DNA of 64,000 nucleotides. Source: Pseudoxanthomonas indica (GTDB taxonomy: Bacteria > Pseudomonadota > Gammaproteobacteria > Xanthomonadales > Xanthomonadaceae). Made by a program: the position numbers and the translations under genes. Shown piece after piece: positions 8,088 through 20,006 of this stretch. Under the pieces are notes generated by a model. It was not told where the DNA came from and searched no databases. It saw only the letters and a program-made list of their open reading frames with translations. How positions within the stretch are numbered: the first letter of the stretch is position 1; every line of letters starts with the position of its first letter. The stretch covers positions 310,001 through 374,000 of the forward strand of contig NZ_FUZV01000002.1 of NCBI RefSeq assembly GCF_900167565.1, given 5' to 3'.

Positions 8088-8871
8088 AGCCTTCGGTCCG
8101 CGCACCTGGCTGTTGTTCGCCCTCGCAGGCTGGGCATTGCTGTTCGCGGTGTTGGCCTTGAGCGGCATGGGCGGGCATATCTCCCGGCTACCCGACGATC
8201 CCGCCCGGGCGGCGCGCCTTCCCACCCTGCGCCCGGCCTCGCCGGAGCGTCTGGGCGTGCTGGGCAAGTACAGCGAACTGACCGCGCGCCCGCCGTTCTA
8301 CGACAGTCGCCAGCCGCAGCCATTCTTCATCAGTGGCGAAAGTGAGGCGCAGGCGCCGACCTTCGACTTCGTCCTGACCAGCGTGCTGATCACGCCGGCG
8401 TTCCGGATGGCCATCGTGCAACCCACGCAGGGCGGCGAAGGCATCCGCATCCGCCAGGGCGAGGCGGCCAGCAGTGCGCCGCAATGGACGCTGGTCGACC
8501 TGCAGCCACGCAGCGCGGTCTTTGAAGGACCCGATGGCCGACGCACGCTGGTGCTGCGCGTGTTCAACGGCAGCGGCGGCCAGCCGCCGACCGCGGTGTC
8601 GCAGGGCCCGGCCCCGGTGGCGCCGCCACCGGCCGGTCCCGTGCCGGGGCAACGTGTCACCGGGGGTAATGGCGGCGTCCGGCCGACGGGTTCCGCGCCC
8701 ACGGCCGCCACGTCCACCGGGCCCGAACCACCCACCACCACCGAAGCCCCGGAAAGCCCTGCGATGAGCACCGAGGAACAGATGGACGCAATCCGCAAAC
8801 GCATCGAGGCGCGTCGCGCGCAGATGCGCCAGCAGCAGGCCCAACCGCCTGCACCCCCGAATAATCAGTAG
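8077..8871 (+). CDS. gspN: GspN (XpsN-like), T2SS protein with GspC-like domain
   Basis: About 264 residues from ATG 8077, with AGG 8068-8070 as ribosome site; ATG 8065 is an alternative four codons earlier. One N-terminal membrane anchor (LLFALAGWALLFAVLAL) precedes a periplasmic domain at ~90-165 (FDFVLTSVLITPAFRMAIVQ; GEGIRIRQGEAAS; WTLVDLQPRSAVFEG). That domain resembles the HR region of GspC. The last ~90 residues are Pro/Ala/Thr-rich with a charged helix. Known: the Xanthomonas homologue XpsN contacts the secretin. Inference: no separate gspC is present, so this protein probably links the platform to GspD. Confidence 0.85.
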   Translation: MRAEAFGPRTWLLFALAGWALLFAVLALSGMGGHISRLPDDPARAARLPTLRPASPERLGVLGKYSELTARPPFYDSRQPQPFFISGESEAQAPTFDFVLTSVLITPAFRMAIVQPTQGGEGIRIRQGEAASSAPQWTLVDLQPRSAVFEGPDGRRTLVLRVFNGSGGQPPTAVSQGPAPVAPPPAGPVPGQRVTGGNGGVRPTGSAPTAATSTGPEPPTTTEAPESPAMSTEEQMDAIRKRIEARRAQMRQQQAQPPAPPNNQ

Positions 8872-8880
8872 AGTGCCGGC

Positions 8881-11190
8881 ATGACGCTACGCCTATTTCT
8901 AGTCTCCCTCTGTATCGGCACCCTGGCCGCCTGCGCCACGCCGCCGACGCCGGAGGTACGCCGTGGCGGCCCGCCGACCCCGACCGTCAGCCGTGGCAGT
9001 ACGACCGTGGCGGCCGATGGCAGCACCATTCCCTCCTACCAGCAGACCTGCGCCGAATTTCCCAACGCCTGCACGGTGGAGCCGCTGCCGCCCGGCAGTG
9101 CGCAGACCGTGCCGCTGACCCAGGGCGAAGCGCCCGAAGCTGGTCCGCAGGCGGTGATCCGTCGTGGCAGCGGGCAGATGATCAACCGCAGCGCCGCCGC
9201 TGCGCCAATGCCGTCACTGGCCGGTGCCAGCAGCGGCTCGGCCAGCTTCAATTTCGAAGGCGAGTCCGTGCATGCCGTGGTCAAGGCGATCCTGGGCGAC
9301 ATGCTGGGGCAGAACTACGTGATCGCACCGGGCGTGCAGGGCACGGTCACCCTGGGCACGCCCAAGCCGGTGTCGGCCGCGCAGGCGATGACCCTGCTGG
9401 AGCAGGTGCTGGCGCAGAACAACGCGCGCATGGTCTACAGCGACGGCCGCTACAACATCATGCCGGCCGATCAGGCGATGGTCGGCACGGTCGCTCCGCG
9501 CACCGGCAGCGCCGGCAATGCGCGCGGCTATGAAGTGCGGGTGGTGCCGCTGCGCTACATCGGCGCCACCGAAATGAAGAAGGTGCTGGAGCCGTATGCG
9601 CGACCCAACGCCATCGTCAACATCGACAGCACGCGCAACCTGATCACCCTGGCCGGCACCCGCTCGGAGCTGGAGAACTACCTGCGCACGGTGGAAGTGT
9701 TCGACGTCGACTGGCTGTCCAACATGTCGGTGGGCGTGTTCCCGCTGGAAACCGGACAGGCCACCAAGGTGGTGGCGGATCTGGAAAAAGTCTTTGGCGC
9801 CGACAGCAAAACGCCCAGCGCCGGCATGTTCCGCTTCATGCCGCTGGAAGGCGCCAACGCGGTACTGGTGATCACGCCGCAGCCGAGTTATCTGGATCAG
9901 ATCCAGCAGTGGCTGGAGCGCATCGACAGCGCTGGTGAAGGTTCGCGGCTGTATTCGTATGAGCTGAAGTACATCAAGGCGCGTGATCTGGCGCAGCGGT
10001 TGGCCGAGGTGTTCGGGTCCAATGGTTCGCGCAACGGCGACAGCAGCAGCACCGGCGGCAACGCGTCGCTGATTCCCGGCAGTGAACCGACCACCCTCAG
10101 CGACAGCGGCATGATCGGCCAAAACGACAGTTCGGGCCTGGACAGCGGCGGCTATGGCGGCGGCTCCACGGGGGGCAGCCTTGGCGGTGGCTTCAACCTC
10201 AGCCAACGACGCGACGGCAACGGGGCGGTGACCTTGCAGATCGACGGTGATCGCGTCGGCGTGGCAGCGGTGGAGGAAACCAACACGTTGCTGGTGCGTT
10301 CAAGCGCCAGCGCGTGGAAGTCCATCAAGGACGTGGTGGAAAAACTCGATGTGATGCCGATGCAGGTGCATATCGAAGCGCAGGTGGCCGAGGTCAAGCT
10401 GAGCGGCGATCTGAGCTACGGCGTCAACTGGTTCTTCGAAAACGCGGTGACCGATGAAGCGGGCTTGGCCAGCGCGCTTGGCCGGCAGATCTGGGGCGAT
10501 ATCAGCGGCAGCATCCGTGGCGACGGTCAAGGGCTGGGCTGGACTTTCCTCGGCAAGAACGCGGCGGCGATCATCGAAGCGCTGGAAGAAGTGACCGACG
10601 TCCAGTTGCTGCAGACGCCGTCGGTGCTGGTGCGCAACAATGCCGAAGCCACGCTCAATGTCGGCACCAAGATTCCGATTACCTCGGTGTCGGTGAATCC
10701 GGACACCTCGAACAGTTCTTACAGCAGCGTGCAGTACCTGGACACGGGCGTGATCCTGAAGGTGCGTCCGCGCATCACCAAGGACGGCATCGTTTTCCTG
10801 GATCTGGTGCAGGAAGTCAGTTCGCCCGGCCCGCGACCGGCAAATTGCGGCGACGACAACGTCAGCTGCAACGTTCCCATCGACACCCGCCGGCTGAAGA
10901 CCGAAGCGGCGGTGCAGAGCGGCGACACCATCATGCTGGCTGGCCTGATCGGCGATTCCGTGGACAACGGCTCGTCGGGTATTCCCTATCTGGCACGCGT
11001 GCCGATCATTGGCGGATTGTTTGGCAGCAAGCGCCAGAACACCGATCGCCAGGAAGTCATCATCCTGATCACTCCCACGATCGTGCGTAACCCGCAGGAA
11101 GCGCGCAACCTGACTGATGAATACGGCCGTCGCTTCCGGGCAATGGAACCGTTGTACGCGCCCAAGGCACAGGGAGAACCGACCCGGTGA
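8881..11190 (+). CDS. gspD: GspD, outer-membrane secretin (lipoprotein)
   Basis: 769 residues. The N-terminus MTLRLFLVSLCIGTLAAC is a lipoprotein signal with lipobox LAAC (Cys18), as in Xanthomonas XpsD; this may replace a separate pilotin. Periplasmic N0-N3 domains follow (~120-480: SVHAVVKAILGDMLGQNYV; VRVVPLRYIGATEMKKVLEP; YELKYIKARDLAQRLAEV). N3 carries a Ser/Gly-rich insertion at ~380-440. The C-terminal secretin core shows LLQTPSVLVRNNAEATLNVG, LKVRPRITKDGIVFLDL and VPIIGGLFGSKRQNTDRQEV. It forms the gated exit pore. It ends in a GTGA overlap with a glycosyltransferase-like gene. Confidence 0.96.
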   Translation: MTLRLFLVSLCIGTLAACATPPTPEVRRGGPPTPTVSRGSTTVAADGSTIPSYQQTCAEFPNACTVEPLPPGSAQTVPLTQGEAPEAGPQAVIRRGSGQMINRSAAAAPMPSLAGASSGSASFNFEGESVHAVVKAILGDMLGQNYVIAPGVQGTVTLGTPKPVSAAQAMTLLEQVLAQNNARMVYSDGRYNIMPADQAMVGTVAPRTGSAGNARGYEVRVVPLRYIGATEMKKVLEPYARPNAIVNIDSTRNLITLAGTRSELENYLRTVEVFDVDWLSNMSVGVFPLETGQATKVVADLEKVFGADSKTPSAGMFRFMPLEGANAVLVITPQPSYLDQIQQWLERIDSAGEGSRLYSYELKYIKARDLAQRLAEVFGSNGSRNGDSSSTGGNASLIPGSEPTTLSDSGMIGQNDSSGLDSGGYGGGSTGGSLGGGFNLSQRRDGNGAVTLQIDGDRVGVAAVEETNTLLVRSSASAWKSIKDVVEKLDVMPMQVHIEAQVAEVKLSGDLSYGVNWFFENAVTDEAGLASALGRQIWGDISGSIRGDGQGLGWTFLGKNAAAIIEALEEVTDVQLLQTPSVLVRNNAEATLNVGTKIPITSVSVNPDTSNSSYSSVQYLDTGVILKVRPRITKDGIVFLDLVQEVSSPGPRPANCGDDNVSCNVPIDTRRLKTEAAVQSGDTIMLAGLIGDSVDNGSSGIPYLARVPIIGGLFGSKRQNTDRQEVIILITPTIVRNPQEARNLTDEYGRRFRAMEPLYAPKAQGEPTR

Positions 11191-12020
11191 CAGCGCTGCC
11201 TGTCGTCCTGCTGCCGGTGGGCGCGGACGACGACGCGCTGGACGCCTGTCTTGCTGCACTGGATGCCGGCACGCCTGCCGGCACCCGCGTCTGGCTGGCG
11301 GATGATGCGCAAGCAGGCCCACGCGGCCTGGCGATCGTCGAACGCTGGCTCGCCAGTACCCGTCTGCAGGCCGACTACACCCGCCGTCCCCGACCCGTGG
11401 GCGAAGTGGCGCACGTGGAGGAGATGTTCCAGGCCTGCGGCGACGCCGACGTGGCGCTGCTCGCGCCGGATGCGCAGCCGCTGCCCGGTTGGCTGCAACA
11501 GTTGAGCGCCTGCCTGACACGCGACCCGTCCATCGGCACCGCCACGCCCTGGTGCAACGCCGGCGAAGCCGCCGCGTGGCCGCGTCTGGGCGAGATCTCA
11601 CCGCCGCCCGTGGATTTCGATCGCACCGCGCGCGCCTGCGCCGCCATGCCGCCGCTGCATCCCGAGTTGCCCTCGGCGATTGCGCACGCCGTGCTGATCC
11701 GTGGCAGTGCGCGCAAACGCGTCGGTGGCCTGGATGCGAGCAGCTATGGCTCCTGGTATGCCGCCTTGATTGACCTGTCGTTGCGGCTGGCCGGCCTGGG
11801 CTGGCGCAATGCCTTGTGCGAAACCGCGTTCGTCGCACGCGGTGGCGAAGGCAGGCCGGCCGACGGCGATCTGGACACCATCAACGCACGCTGGCCGACC
11901 TGGAATCCAAGGCTGGCCAAGTTCCTGATGGAAGATCCCATCCTGCGCCTGCGCGAACAACTGACCGACGCCTACAGCGATATCGGCGCACCGGAGCGGC
12001 AGCGTGAACTCTTTGACTGA
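11187..12020 (+). CDS. Divergent glycosyltransferase family 2-like protein
   Basis: 277 residues from GTG 11187, overlapping the gspD stop as GTGA. The fold suggests GT2 type A: an N-terminal VVLLPVGADDDALDACLAAL, a middle ADVALLAPDAQPLPGWLQQL and a C-terminal KRVGGLDASSYGSWYAALIDLSLRLAGLGWR like the acceptor region of GT2 enzymes. The usual VxxYN start and a clear DxD or EDxD motif are not visible, so donor and acceptor are unknown and it may be inactive. It overlaps the next, better-conserved glycosyltransferase by 17 bases. Co-transcription with the secretin gene is likely from spacing. Confidence 0.6.
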   Translation: MTALPVVLLPVGADDDALDACLAALDAGTPAGTRVWLADDAQAGPRGLAIVERWLASTRLQADYTRRPRPVGEVAHVEEMFQACGDADVALLAPDAQPLPGWLQQLSACLTRDPSIGTATPWCNAGEAAAWPRLGEISPPPVDFDRTARACAAMPPLHPELPSAIAHAVLIRGSARKRVGGLDASSYGSWYAALIDLSLRLAGLGWRNALCETAFVARGGEGRPADGDLDTINARWPTWNPRLAKFLMEDPILRLREQLTDAYSDIGAPERQRELFD

Positions 12021-12876
12021 TCGCGATGACGCAGCGGGCATCGCGGCTGTCGTCGTCACCTACGAAAGCGCCAGCACGATCGAACAATGCCTGCAGCGCC
12101 TGCGCGCAGCGCACGGCGTGGTCGAGATCCGCGTGGTCGACAACCAGTCCAGCGACGACACCCTGGATGTGGTGCAACGGCATGCCATTGCCGATGCGCG
12201 CGTGCGCTTCATCGCCAATCCCGACAACCCGGGCTTTGGCGTGGCCTGCAACCAGGGGGGCATCACGGCCAGCGCGCCGTGGTTGGCCTTCGTCAATCCG
12301 GACTGCCTGGTGGAAGTCGACACCTTCACCCGCATGCAGGCATTGATTCCGGCCGGCACGCGCATGCTGCTGGGCGCGGACCTGGTGGACGAGCAGGGCG
12401 TGCGCGACGGCGCGGCGCGCCGGCATGATCCGGATTTCGCCGCGATGCTGGCAGCGGTACTGCGCGGGCGATCCCCGCCGAGCCTGGACGTGCCCATCGA
12501 TGATGCGCAGTCGCTGCAGCCGGTCGAGGCGATCTCCGGTGCGCTGATGCTGATGCCGCGCGCGCTGTTCCAGCACATCGGCGGCTTCGATGAAGGCTAC
12601 CGCCTGCACGCGGAAGATCTGGATCTGTGCCGCCGCGCGCGTGCAGCCGGGGCGCAGATTGCCGTGGCCAATGCCGTGCGCGTGCTGCACGTGCGAGGTG
12701 TCTCCAGCCGTTCGCGGCCGCTGTTCGTGGAGTGGCACAAGCACCGTGGCCTGTGGCGCTACTTCCGCAAATTCGAGGCGCCACAGCGCAGCATCGGCCA
12801 GCAAGTGCTGGTGATGCTGGCGATCATGGCGCGCTTCCCGCTGGCCTGGTGGCGCGCGCGTCGTCGCTGCCGATGA
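12004..12876 (+). CDS. Glycosyltransferase family 2, rhamnosyltransferase-like
   Basis: 290 residues from GTG 12004. Canonical GT2 features: [17 protein letters not shown] at the N-terminus, [32 protein letters not shown] (metal-binding region) and the C-terminal [20 protein letters not shown]. The pattern is that of WbbL/RfbF-type rhamnosyltransferases, which act in the cytoplasm on lipid-linked sugars. Target glycan unknown. It closes the operon that begins with the T2SS genes; a 55-base gap precedes pncB. Confidence 0.82.
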   Translation: MNSLTDRDDAAGIAAVVVTYESASTIEQCLQRLRAAHGVVEIRVVDNQSSDDTLDVVQRHAIADARVRFIANPDNPGFGVACNQGGITASAPWLAFVNPDCLVEVDTFTRMQALIPAGTRMLLGADLVDEQGVRDGAARRHDPDFAAMLAAVLRGRSPPSLDVPIDDAQSLQPVEAISGALMLMPRALFQHIGGFDEGYRLHAEDLDLCRRARAAGAQIAVANAVRVLHVRGVSSRSRPLFVEWHKHRGLWRYFRKFEAPQRSIGQQVLVMLAIMARFPLAWWRARRRCR

Positions 12877-12931
12877 CAATGGCCATCACGCCCTGGCGCT
12901 ATGCTCGCCCGTGTCACGACGGTGCCTGCCG

Positions 12932-14101
12932 ATGATCATCCGCTCCCTGCTCGACACCGATCTCTACAAGTTCACGATGATGCAGGCCGTGCTGCATCAC
13001 TATCCGGCCGCGCAGGTGCAATACCGCTTCAAGTGCCGCACGCCCGGCGTGCCGCTAGCTCGGCACATTGATGAGATCCAGGGCGAGATCAACCAGCTGT
13101 GCCAGCTGCGCTTCCAGCCGGAGGAACTGGATTACCTGCGCGGCCTGCGTTTCATCAGAGCTGATTTCGTCGACTTCCTCGGACTGTTCCACCTGGATGC
13201 CAAGTACATCCGCCTGCGCCCTTCCGTGGAAGCGGAGGGCGAGATCGAGCTGGTAATAGAAGGCCCCTGGCTGCACACGATCCTGTTCGAAGTACCGCTG
13301 CTGGCGATCATCAACGAGGTCTGGTTCCGCCACGCCGACCCTGCCGACCCGCCCGAAGGCGAGCGCCGGTTGCGCGCCAAGATCGAGCGCTTGCGGCAAG
13401 CCGGCGGTGGCGTCGATTGCGCGATTGCCGATTACGGCACGCGCCGGCGTTACTCACGCGACTGGCACGCCCGTGTGGTGCCGATCCTGCGCGATGGGCT
13501 GGGCGAGCAGTTCGTCGGCACCAGTAATGTCCACCTGGCACGGACGCTGGGCCTCACCCCGCTGGGCACCATGGCGCACGAATGGTTGCAGGCCTTCCAG
13601 GCGCTGGGTCCGCGCCTGCGCGATTCGCAGGCGGTGGCCTTCGATGTCTGGGCCAAGGAATACCGCGGCGATCTCGGCATCGCGCTTTCGGACGTCGTGG
13701 GGCTGGATGCCTTCCTGCGCGATTTCGATCTGTACTTCTGCAAATTGTTCGACGGCATGCGCCATGACTCCGGTGATCCGTTCGAATGGGGTGAGCGAGT
13801 CATTGCGCACCTCCAGCAGATGCGGCTGGATCCGCGCAGCAAAGCCCTGGTCTTCAGTGATGGCCTGGATGTGGACAAGGTCCTGGCGCTGTACGCGCAT
13901 TTCCGCGGACGCTGCCGGCTCGCCTTTGGCATCGGCACCAACCTGACCAATGATCTGGGGCCCACGCCGCTGCAGATCGTCATCAAGATGACCCGCTGCA
14001 ACGGCCAGCCGGTGGCCAAGCTCAGCGACTCGCCCGGCAAGAGCATGTGCGAAGACGAAGGCTACGTGCGATACCTGCGCCAGGTGTTCGAGCTGGACTG
14101 A
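12932..14101 (+). CDS. pncB: Nicotinate phosphoribosyltransferase
   Basis: 389 residues from ATG 12932; [20 protein letters not shown] is the family N-terminus, and the frame is open to 12911 without a better start. Converts nicotinate, PRPP and ATP to nicotinate mononucleotide in NAD salvage. Visible motifs: [20 protein letters not shown] (near the phosphorylated His region), [35 protein letters not shown] and KLSDSPGK. The final A of its stop codon is the first base of the 82-bp direct repeat that brackets the following cassette. Confidence 0.97.
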   Translation: MIIRSLLDTDLYKFTMMQAVLHHYPAAQVQYRFKCRTPGVPLARHIDEIQGEINQLCQLRFQPEELDYLRGLRFIRADFVDFLGLFHLDAKYIRLRPSVEAEGEIELVIEGPWLHTILFEVPLLAIINEVWFRHADPADPPEGERRLRAKIERLRQAGGGVDCAIADYGTRRRYSRDWHARVVPILRDGLGEQFVGTSNVHLARTLGLTPLGTMAHEWLQAFQALGPRLRDSQAVAFDVWAKEYRGDLGIALSDVVGLDAFLRDFDLYFCKLFDGMRHDSGDPFEWGERVIAHLQQMRLDPRSKALVFSDGLDVDKVLALYAHFRGRCRLAFGIGTNLTNDLGPTPLQIVIKMTRCNGQPVAKLSDSPGKSMCEDEGYVRYLRQVFELD

Positions 14102-14182
14102 AGGCTCAGGACAGGGCGTAGCGCAGCACGAACAGCGCCGAGACCAGCCACACCGCCGGATGCACCTCGCGCCAGCGGCCCG
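14101..14182. repeat. 82-bp direct repeat, left copy
   Basis: Bases 14101-14182 match 16279-16360 over 82 bp with one difference (CAGCGG here, CAACGG there). Identity stops abruptly at both sides. The right copy lies inside the intact permease gene, so this copy is a duplicated permease 3' end lying between pncB and the M60 cassette. Confidence 0.95.
14106..14182 (-). pseudogene. Orphan 3' end of the NCS2-like permease gene
   Basis: On the minus strand this encodes GRWREVHPAVWLVSALFVLR then YALS and a stop, identical to the permease C-terminus at 16284-16360. Upstream of residue GRW the frame loses all similarity. It is a remnant left by the duplication that accompanied entry of the M60 cassette, not a gene. 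Confidence 0.9.
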
Positions 14183-14305
14183 GATTAGGATTTTTCCTAT
14201 GGGGCGCTGATCCACGGCCCTCTATGTTCCGCAAGCGCCTCGCCACACGGCGTGAGCGGCATGACACGCGGGCCGATGCCCCACCCACCACCCGGATCAC
14301 CCTCT

Positions 14306-16201
14306 ATGAACCTGCAAACTTTCGCAGTGCGAGCGCTGATGTTCGCGCTCTGCTTCTTTTCCACCAGCGCGTGCACCCAGGCCGCCCCGCCGGCCACGCC
14401 GGCTACTCCTGCGGTGCCGGCGGCCATAGACAATGAGCCGCTACCGGAAGGTGATTATTTCATCCTGGCGCGAAACTCCTACAAACCGGTCACCGCCTAC
14501 AGGACGGCCGACGGCGGGATAGCCGCTGCGCAGCAGAGCTGGTCGCCGGAAAATAGACAGGGTGAAATCTGGACGATCAAGAGGAAGGGCGATGGCTATC
14601 TGCTCTACTCGCGGCAGTTTGATCGCTATCTGGCCATGCCGAAGGGCAGCGAGGAAATGGGCGATGTGGCGCAGATGCAAACGCTTGCCGAGCTGGCATC
14701 CCATTGGAAACTGGCGCATCCCTTCATGAGCTCGTGGGGCCTGGCGGATGCGCTCAGTGGACAGACGCTGTGCATCAACAACAACCTGCCCGACGATGGC
14801 ATGGCACTGGTGCAGTATGCCGAACCGCGTGATGACGAGAACGCGCAGTTCTTCTTCGTTCCGGTGACCTCGGCCGGCCGGGCGATTCGACGCAAGCTGG
14901 AGGGTGACCCGCTGCGACAGTCGCGCTATGACAACCAGCAGCGTCGTTATCACCTGTCCGCCCTGCTGTCCGGCGCCATGGAAGCACAGCGCGGCCGCCG
15001 TGTGCAGCTCATGGACTATCACCCCAGCGGCTTGTTCGTACGCCGGGGTGAAACCATCCAACTGCAAGTGGAAGGGCTGCTGCCCATGCTGGGCGATGGC
15101 CTGGTGGTCATGGTGGGCCAGGCCAATGGCTTCTGGGATGGCCCGGCGGCGCAGAATCCCCAGCGCGTGCAGGCGCGTGCCGGCAGCAACACGTTGACCG
15201 CCGCGCGTGACGGCATGCTTTACTTCCAGTACGTGGATCACGGCCTCAGTGCGCAGCCCGCGCCGGCCATTGACGTGGCGGTGACCCAGGGCGGGACCGC
15301 CATTCCGTTCTATGTCAGCGGCACCACCACCGACCAGCAATGGCAAGCGATGCTGCGCAATTCCGCCGCGCCGTGGGTCGAGATGGTGGGCCCGCGCAGC
15401 ATGGCCACTGTCACCCGCGCGCTGTACGACAAGTCCAGCCACGAAGATCCCCGCCAGCTGGTCGATTACCTGGAAGGGATTGTCGAAAACCACGATGCCA
15501 TCTCCGGTTTCGACAGCAGCAACTGGCGACACGTGCCGCCGGCGCAGCGCCTGCACTTCATGCAGGATGCGGTCACCTCGCCCAAGGTGTTGCAGGACGT
15601 CTACATGTATGCCGGTGACCACTTCATCGGTATGCCCGAAGACAGCGCCCTGCTGCTCTTGAACGGGCCGTGGAAGGTAAGCGCCTGGGGCCTGTGGCAC
15701 GAGGCCGGGCACGTTTACCAGCAGACGGACTGGACCTGGGGCGCGGTGGGCGAAACCACCGTCAATATTTACTCGCTTACGATGCAGGAACGCGAAGGTG
15801 GCGAGTCGGAGATTGGCAAGGTGAACCCGGACACCGGCTACTCGCTGGAGGACTGGGCCGGGTCGTATCTGCAGCAGGACCTGCGCCGGTTCAATGATGA
15901 CAACGGCTTCCCGGAAGGTTCCGAGACCATCTGGGTCCGGCTGGTGATGTTCGAACAATTGCGCCAGGCGTTTGGCGACAGCTTCTACCAGCGCCTGCAC
16001 AAGTACTATCGCGAAAGTCCACTGGGCGGTGGCGCGATGGAGGACGAGCAGCGCATCCAGGCCTTCATCCTTCGCAGCAGCGTGATTGCGGGCAAGGACC
16101 TGAGCGCATTCTTCAGGCGCTGGGGTTTGCCCGCCAATGCCAGTACCCAGGCCGAACTGCGCCAGCGTGGCCTGCCGCTGGCGGCCGATCTGATCCACTG
16201 A
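14306..16201 (+). CDS. Peptidase M60-family metalloprotease with ricin-like domain, lipoprotein-like
   Basis: 631 residues from ATG 14306. The signal MNLQTFAVRALMFALCFF ends in STSAC (Cys23), a non-canonical lipobox, so either a lipoprotein or an ordinary exported protein. Residues ~45-185 look like a ricin B-type beta-trefoil (repeated W and Y/LYS blocks), ~190-335 like the beta-sandwich of M60 proteins, and ~340-630 are catalytic. HEAGH at 465-469 with Glu483 gives the gluzincin zinc site HExxH-x13-E. M60 peptidases often cleave mucin-type glycoproteins; the target here is unknown. The gene carries its own terminator and lies between 82-bp direct repeats, inside what would otherwise be a pncB-permease convergent pair. 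Confidence 0.85.
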   Translation: MNLQTFAVRALMFALCFFSTSACTQAAPPATPATPAVPAAIDNEPLPEGDYFILARNSYKPVTAYRTADGGIAAAQQSWSPENRQGEIWTIKRKGDGYLLYSRQFDRYLAMPKGSEEMGDVAQMQTLAELASHWKLAHPFMSSWGLADALSGQTLCINNNLPDDGMALVQYAEPRDDENAQFFFVPVTSAGRAIRRKLEGDPLRQSRYDNQQRRYHLSALLSGAMEAQRGRRVQLMDYHPSGLFVRRGETIQLQVEGLLPMLGDGLVVMVGQANGFWDGPAAQNPQRVQARAGSNTLTAARDGMLYFQYVDHGLSAQPAPAIDVAVTQGGTAIPFYVSGTTTDQQWQAMLRNSAAPWVEMVGPRSMATVTRALYDKSSHEDPRQLVDYLEGIVENHDAISGFDSSNWRHVPPAQRLHFMQDAVTSPKVLQDVYMYAGDHFIGMPEDSALLLLNGPWKVSAWGLWHEAGHVYQQTDWTWGAVGETTVNIYSLTMQEREGGESEIGKVNPDTGYSLEDWAGSYLQQDLRRFNDDNGFPEGSETIWVRLVMFEQLRQAFGDSFYQRLHKYYRESPLGGGAMEDEQRIQAFILRSSVIAGKDLSAFFRRWGLPANASTQAELRQRGLPLAADLIH

Positions 16202-16237
16202 GGCTACGCGGCGAGCCCTCGGCATCGCGGCGAAGTT

Positions 16238-16272
16238 GAAACCGGCGGCCCTGTGCCGCCGCTTTCATTTTT
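16238..16272 (+). terminator. Intrinsic terminator of the M60 gene
   Basis: Arms 16238-16249 (GAAACCGGCGGC) and 16255-16266 (GCCGCCGCTTTC) pair with one mismatch across a five-base loop and are followed by A and five T (16268-16272). It lies 37 bases after the M60 stop and just before the right direct repeat. Confidence 0.8.
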
Positions 16273-16283
16273 GTGTTCAAGGC

Positions 16284-17594
<1,311 letters not shown>

Positions 17595-17791
17595 CCGCGG
17601 TATCCGGCAGGCAGGGCAGGGCGAGGCCACCTTAGCACCGCGCCCGTGCAGCTCGCAGGCGAAGGGCACGGGTCGCCCATTGGCCGGTTTCATCGGCGCA
17701 TACGGCGATTCGTCGCAGGGGTGATTGCCAGCGTCAGGACACGACCGCACCGTGCCGGGAGCGACGCTCCTGTCGCGTCGGAGACTGCCTG

Positions 17792-18010
17792 GTGAATACC
17801 CTGTTCCTGTTGGTGGCCTGGTGCCTGTTGCTGGTGCTGTGCTGGCCGCTCGCCTTGCTGGCGCTGGTGGCCTGGCCGGTGTTTTACCTGCTGTCGCTGC
17901 CGTTCCGCCTGGTCGGCATCACCTTCTCGGCGCTGTTTGCCTTGCTGCATGCGCTGCTGATGCTGCCGGCCCGCCTGCTGGGTTGGCGGCCGCGGCCGGC
18001 GGTGGCCTGA
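17792..18010 (+). CDS. Small hydrophobic membrane protein, function unknown
   Basis: 72 residues from GTG 17792. Almost wholly hydrophobic: LFLLVAWCLLLVLCWPLALL, then LVAWPVFYLLSLPFRLVG and ALFALLHALLMLPARLLG, which gives two or three membrane spans and a short basic tail (WRPRPAVA). No known motif recognised. It is divergent from the permease, 197 bases away, and convergent with ettA, with a hairpin between. Codon choice is GC-rich like its neighbours, which favours a real gene. Confidence 0.6.
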   Translation: MNTLFLLVAWCLLLVLCWPLALLALVAWPVFYLLSLPFRLVGITFSALFALLHALLMLPARLLGWRPRPAVA

Positions 18011-18029
18011 CCCCTCCTACAGGTTTGCA

Positions 18030-18054
18030 GCCGTGGTCGCTGGGCGACCACGGC
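18030..18054. terminator. Hairpin between convergent small membrane gene and ettA
   Basis: GCCGTGGTCG (18030-18039) and CGACCACGGC (18045-18054) form a perfect 10-bp stem with a five-base loop. It sits 19 bases after one stop and seven bases from the other. T tracts are weak on both sides, so bidirectional termination is probable but not certain. Confidence 0.55.
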
Positions 18055-18061
18055 TTCTGCC

Positions 18062-19723
<1,662 letters not shown>

Positions 19724-19791
19724 GCGGACTCCGAAGCAGGGACGCGCCCGGCCGGAACAGGTCCGGCCGCGGCGGGAATTGGGATGTGGCG

Positions 19792-19797
19792 ATTATA
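19792..19797 (-). promoter_or_regulatory. Candidate -10 box for ettA
   Basis: The minus strand reads TATAAT exactly (plus strand ATTATA), 69 bases upstream of the ettA ATG. No good -35 is seen at 16-18 bases. The surrounding 283-base gap to glyA holds a GGCCGGA/TCCGGCC hairpin near 19750-19768 in the presumed ettA leader and nothing else recognised. Confidence 0.4.
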
Positions 19798-20006
19798 TAT
19801 CGGCGGTCCTGTATGGGCCTGCCGCTGGCCCGGCCCGGCAGGCCCGGCGCCGGTAAAAGCCTCGCCAGATAGCGCCGGGCGCGCCTGCCAATGGCCGGCC
19901 GGGGCCTGGCTGGGCTACTATTCGAGGTCTCGCGCCGCCCCCTCCAAGCGCATCGGACTGGCCCTGCGGCGCCCCGTCTTCCCTTCCGCTTGCCCCGAGG
20001 TCGCGC

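Noticed and set aside
14106-14300. 64-codon minus-strand frame next to pncB as a gene
   Set aside because: Only its last 24 residues match anything, namely the permease C-terminus; it is a duplication remnant.
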